Source of the DNA: Muribaculaceae bacterium
GTDB lineage: Bacteria > Bacteroidota > Bacteroidia > Bacteroidales > Muribaculaceae
Direction of reading: 5' to 3'
NCBI GenBank assembly: GCA_009775225.1
Contig: VSPE01000034.1
Span: 1-24,514 of the forward strand
DNA length: 24,514 nucleotides
The position numbers and the translations under genes were made by a program. Of this stretch, positions 23,152 to 24,514 are shown piece after piece. The notes beneath the pieces are model-generated. The model had not been told where the DNA came from. It saw only the letters and a program-made list of their open reading frames with translations, and searched no databases. Numbering within the stretch: the first letter of the stretch is position 1; the number at the start of each line of letters is the position of its first letter.

Positions 23152-23898
23152 ATGAAATTACTTGAAGGAAAAACCGCCCTTATCACAGGCGCAGCCCGTG
23201 GCATCGGCAAAGCAATAGCCCTCCGTTTTGCTCAGGAAGGAGCAAATATAGCATTCACCGATCTTGTAATAGATGAGAACGGCAAAGCCACTGAAGAGGA
23301 AATATCAGCACTGGGCGTAAATGTAAAAGGTTACGCGTCCAATGCAGCCGACTTCAATCAGACAAAAGAAGTGGTAGAGCAGGTGCACAAGGATTTCGGC
23401 AGCATTGACATCCTCGTAAACAATGCCGGCATCACAAAGGACGGCCTCATGATGCGCATGACAGAAGGTCAGTGGGACGCTGTGATTGCAGTAAACCTCA
23501 AGAGTGCATTCAACTTTATCAATTCCGTTCTGCCTGTAATGCTCCGTCAGCGCAGCGGCTCCATTATCAACATGGCCTCTGTAGTGGGCGTACACGGCAA
23601 TGCAGGCCAGTCGAACTATGCAGCTTCAAAGGCAGGCCTCATTGCTCTTGCAAAGAGTATCGCACAGGAAGTGGGTTCCCGCGGCATCCGTGCCAACGCT
23701 ATCGCTCCCGGCTTCATCGAGACTGCCATGACCGCAGCTCTTCCTGATGCAGTTCGTGAAGAATGGTGCAAGAAAATTCCTCTTCGTCGCGGTGGTAAAG
23801 CAGAGGATATCGCCGACGTGGCAACATTCCTTGCTTCAGACCTCTCAAGCTATGTAACCGGCCAGGTTATCCAGGTCGACGGCGGTATGAACATGTAA
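23152..23898 (+). CDS. fabG: 3-oxoacyl-[acyl-carrier-protein] reductase
   Basis: FabG reduces 3-oxoacyl-ACP to 3-hydroxyacyl-ACP with NADPH in each cycle of fatty acid synthesis. The 248-residue short-chain dehydrogenase has TGAARGIG (12-19), NNAG (90-93), the catalytic Ser143, Tyr156 and Lys160 (SNYAASK) and the C-terminal VTGQVIQVDGGMNM typical of FabG. Length and start are normal. It stands alone with a strong terminator after it, opposite plsC, so two membrane-lipid genes share one promoter region. Other SDR reductases are possible, but the C-terminus strongly favours FabG. Confidence 0.96.
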   Translation: MKLLEGKTALITGAARGIGKAIALRFAQEGANIAFTDLVIDENGKATEEEISALGVNVKGYASNAADFNQTKEVVEQVHKDFGSIDILVNNAGITKDGLMMRMTEGQWDAVIAVNLKSAFNFINSVLPVMLRQRSGSIINMASVVGVHGNAGQSNYAASKAGLIALAKSIAQEVGSRGIRANAIAPGFIETAMTAALPDAVREEWCKKIPLRRGGKAEDIADVATFLASDLSSYVTGQVIQVDGGMNM

Positions 23899-23923
23899 TA
23901 ATAACCGACTTTAATTATTCTAC

Positions 23924-23958
23924 AAGTCCGCATCCTTTTCGGGGTGCGGACTTTTTTT
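23924..23958 (+). terminator. Rho-independent terminator of fabG
   Basis: A 12-bp stem (AAGTCCGCATCC with GGGTGCGGACTT, one G-T pair), a 6-nt loop and a run of seven or more T lie 26 nt past the fabG stop. Confidence 0.92.
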
Positions 23959-24443
23959 GTGTTAAATCGTTGAAAACAAGTGCTAAGAATCGATAAGAGG
24001 CTAACTTTAGCGCTTGTGACGTTGTTATTTTTATAAATACCCGATAATTCGTTCGTGAAAATTGAAAAATCCAACAGGTATAATTGATATGATTTGCAAA
24101 TAAAGCCGCGCAAAAGTGCGATTGCAAACTTAAATCGCATAATTTGACTTTGAAGTCAAATCCTGAACATGCGGTTTATGACAATTGTAGTCTTGATGTT
24201 TGTAAATTCGACACATGTAATTTATGCAGAGTTCCAAATTGCGAATATCTATAAGCAATAGGGTAGGCCATCGCAATATCCGACAAAGGCTGTTTCAAAA
24301 ACCAAAAACCGCACAAATATAATTCTGTACAATTATTAACAATCAATACAACACACTGAAATCCAATTTATAGCACTAATAATATAAAGTAATGATATAA
24401 ATATATCCAACACATCCAAGATATTTATTGAAATCTAAAGTAA
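23959..24443. other. AT-rich gene-free region with several inverted repeats
   Basis: I find no open frame with coding character here on either strand. The stretch is clearly more AT-rich than the rest of the window. It contains inverted repeats at 23976-24017 (11-bp stem, 20-nt loop), 24117-24139 (TGCGATT/AATCGCA) and 24142-24161 (ATTTGACTT/AAGTCAAAT around TG). It also holds an IS-end-like string, GGCTGTTTCAAAA, at 24288-24300. No confident promoter was seen. Confidence 0.6.
24142..24161. repeat. Perfect 9-bp palindrome with 2-nt centre
   Basis: ATTTGACTT and AAGTCAAAT flank TG. The dyad is of operator size, directly beside a second small inverted repeat (24117-24139). No gene lies close enough in the window to assign a role. 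Confidence 0.45.
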
Positions 24444-24514
24444 GAGGGTGTTTCATAACAATTGTTAAGAGTAACAAGCAAAAATGCCTCTGCTAAAGGA
24501 GAGGACATTTCTAA
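24444..24514. mobile_element. Candidate terminal end of an insertion sequence, cut by the right edge
   Basis: GAGGGTGTTTCATAAC at 24444-24459 resembles the terminal inverted repeats of several IS families found in Bacteroidetes (G-rich start followed by TGTTTCA and A-rich bases). A 12-bp palindrome TAACAATTGTTA follows (24456-24467). A hairpin at 24482-24510, with its T-run on the minus strand, would suit the 3' end of a leftward transposase gene beyond the window. The transposase and the matching end are not in view, so this is tentative. Confidence 0.35.
24482..24510 (-). terminator. Terminator-like hairpin for a leftward gene beyond the window
   Basis: AAATGCCTCT pairs with AGAGG-A-CATTT over 10 bp with one bulged A and an 8-nt loop. 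Read leftward, it is followed by a short T-run (complement of the A-run at 24480-24484), so it would end a minus-strand transcript entering from the right. Confidence 0.5.

Noticed and set aside
23850..24140. Minus-strand open frame of 96 codons after fabG
   Set aside because: It runs through the fabG terminator hairpin and the fabG 3' end, and has no coding character or ribosome binding site.
24314..24321. Minus-strand TATATTTG as a promoter in the right gap
   Set aside because: No TTTG at the right distance and no minus-strand gene downstream. It is expected by chance in AT-rich DNA.
1..24514. CRISPR array, prophage, toxin-antitoxin or defence system
   Set aside because: No regularly spaced repeats, phage genes, paired small genes or defence nucleases were seen. 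The genes are core metabolism, replication and repair.

Overview
The window reads as a gene-dense chromosomal segment of a member of the Bacteroidales, most likely Muribaculaceae-like. Four lines of evidence support this: (i) several upstream regions carry the Bacteroidetes promoter pattern (TTTG at -33, 19-20 nt, TAnnTTTG at -7), and most gene starts lack a strong Shine-Dalgarno; (ii) lineage-typical proteins are present, including two type IX secretion-associated families (DUF4835/PorD and DUF5103/plug), DUF3109, and a DnaQ-like exonuclease beside dnaN; (iii) the coding DNA is moderately GC-rich with AT-rich gaps; (iv) the gene order coaBC-porD-recN is one I associate with this phylum. The family-level assignment is inference.

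Layout. Positions 1-6254 hold one long minus-strand cluster, read right to left: pyrB, pyrI, a flavin-reductase-like gene, glyA, ispD, recG, and the first 25 codons of another gene leaving the left edge. Many junctions overlap, so this is probably one transcription unit joining pyrimidine synthesis, one-carbon metabolism, isoprenoid synthesis and DNA repair. Positions 6255-6465 form a divergent promoter region. Positions 6466-13234 hold a plus-strand unit: dnaN, a DEDDh exonuclease, coaBC, porD-like, recN, an rlmB-like rRNA methyltransferase and a small DUF1294 membrane protein. The last five junctions are 1-4 nt stop/start overlaps. A perfect bidirectional terminator (13301-13339) separates it from a convergent class II aldolase gene (fba).

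The fba promoter region (14356-14531) is shared with a divergent sodium-dependent (NSS) transporter gene, followed by a small membrane-anchored basic protein gene. That gene converges on a minus-strand unit ung - T9SS plug - DUF3109, whose terminator seems to lie inside the opposing small gene. Between ung and nrdG sits tRNA-Arg(CCG) with its own promoter and terminator, followed by an empty gap. The minus-strand nrdD-nrdG pair (anaerobic ribonucleotide reductase) has a well-formed promoter. Then come plsC (minus) and fabG (plus), two lipid-synthesis genes facing apart.

The right 550 bases (23959-24514) are AT-rich and apparently non-coding. They contain several palindromes and two sequences resembling insertion-sequence ends, so the window probably stops at the edge of a mobile element or accessory region. 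Apart from that edge, the window is core housekeeping DNA. I found no convincing undescribed system, and the findings below are mostly regulatory or architectural details.
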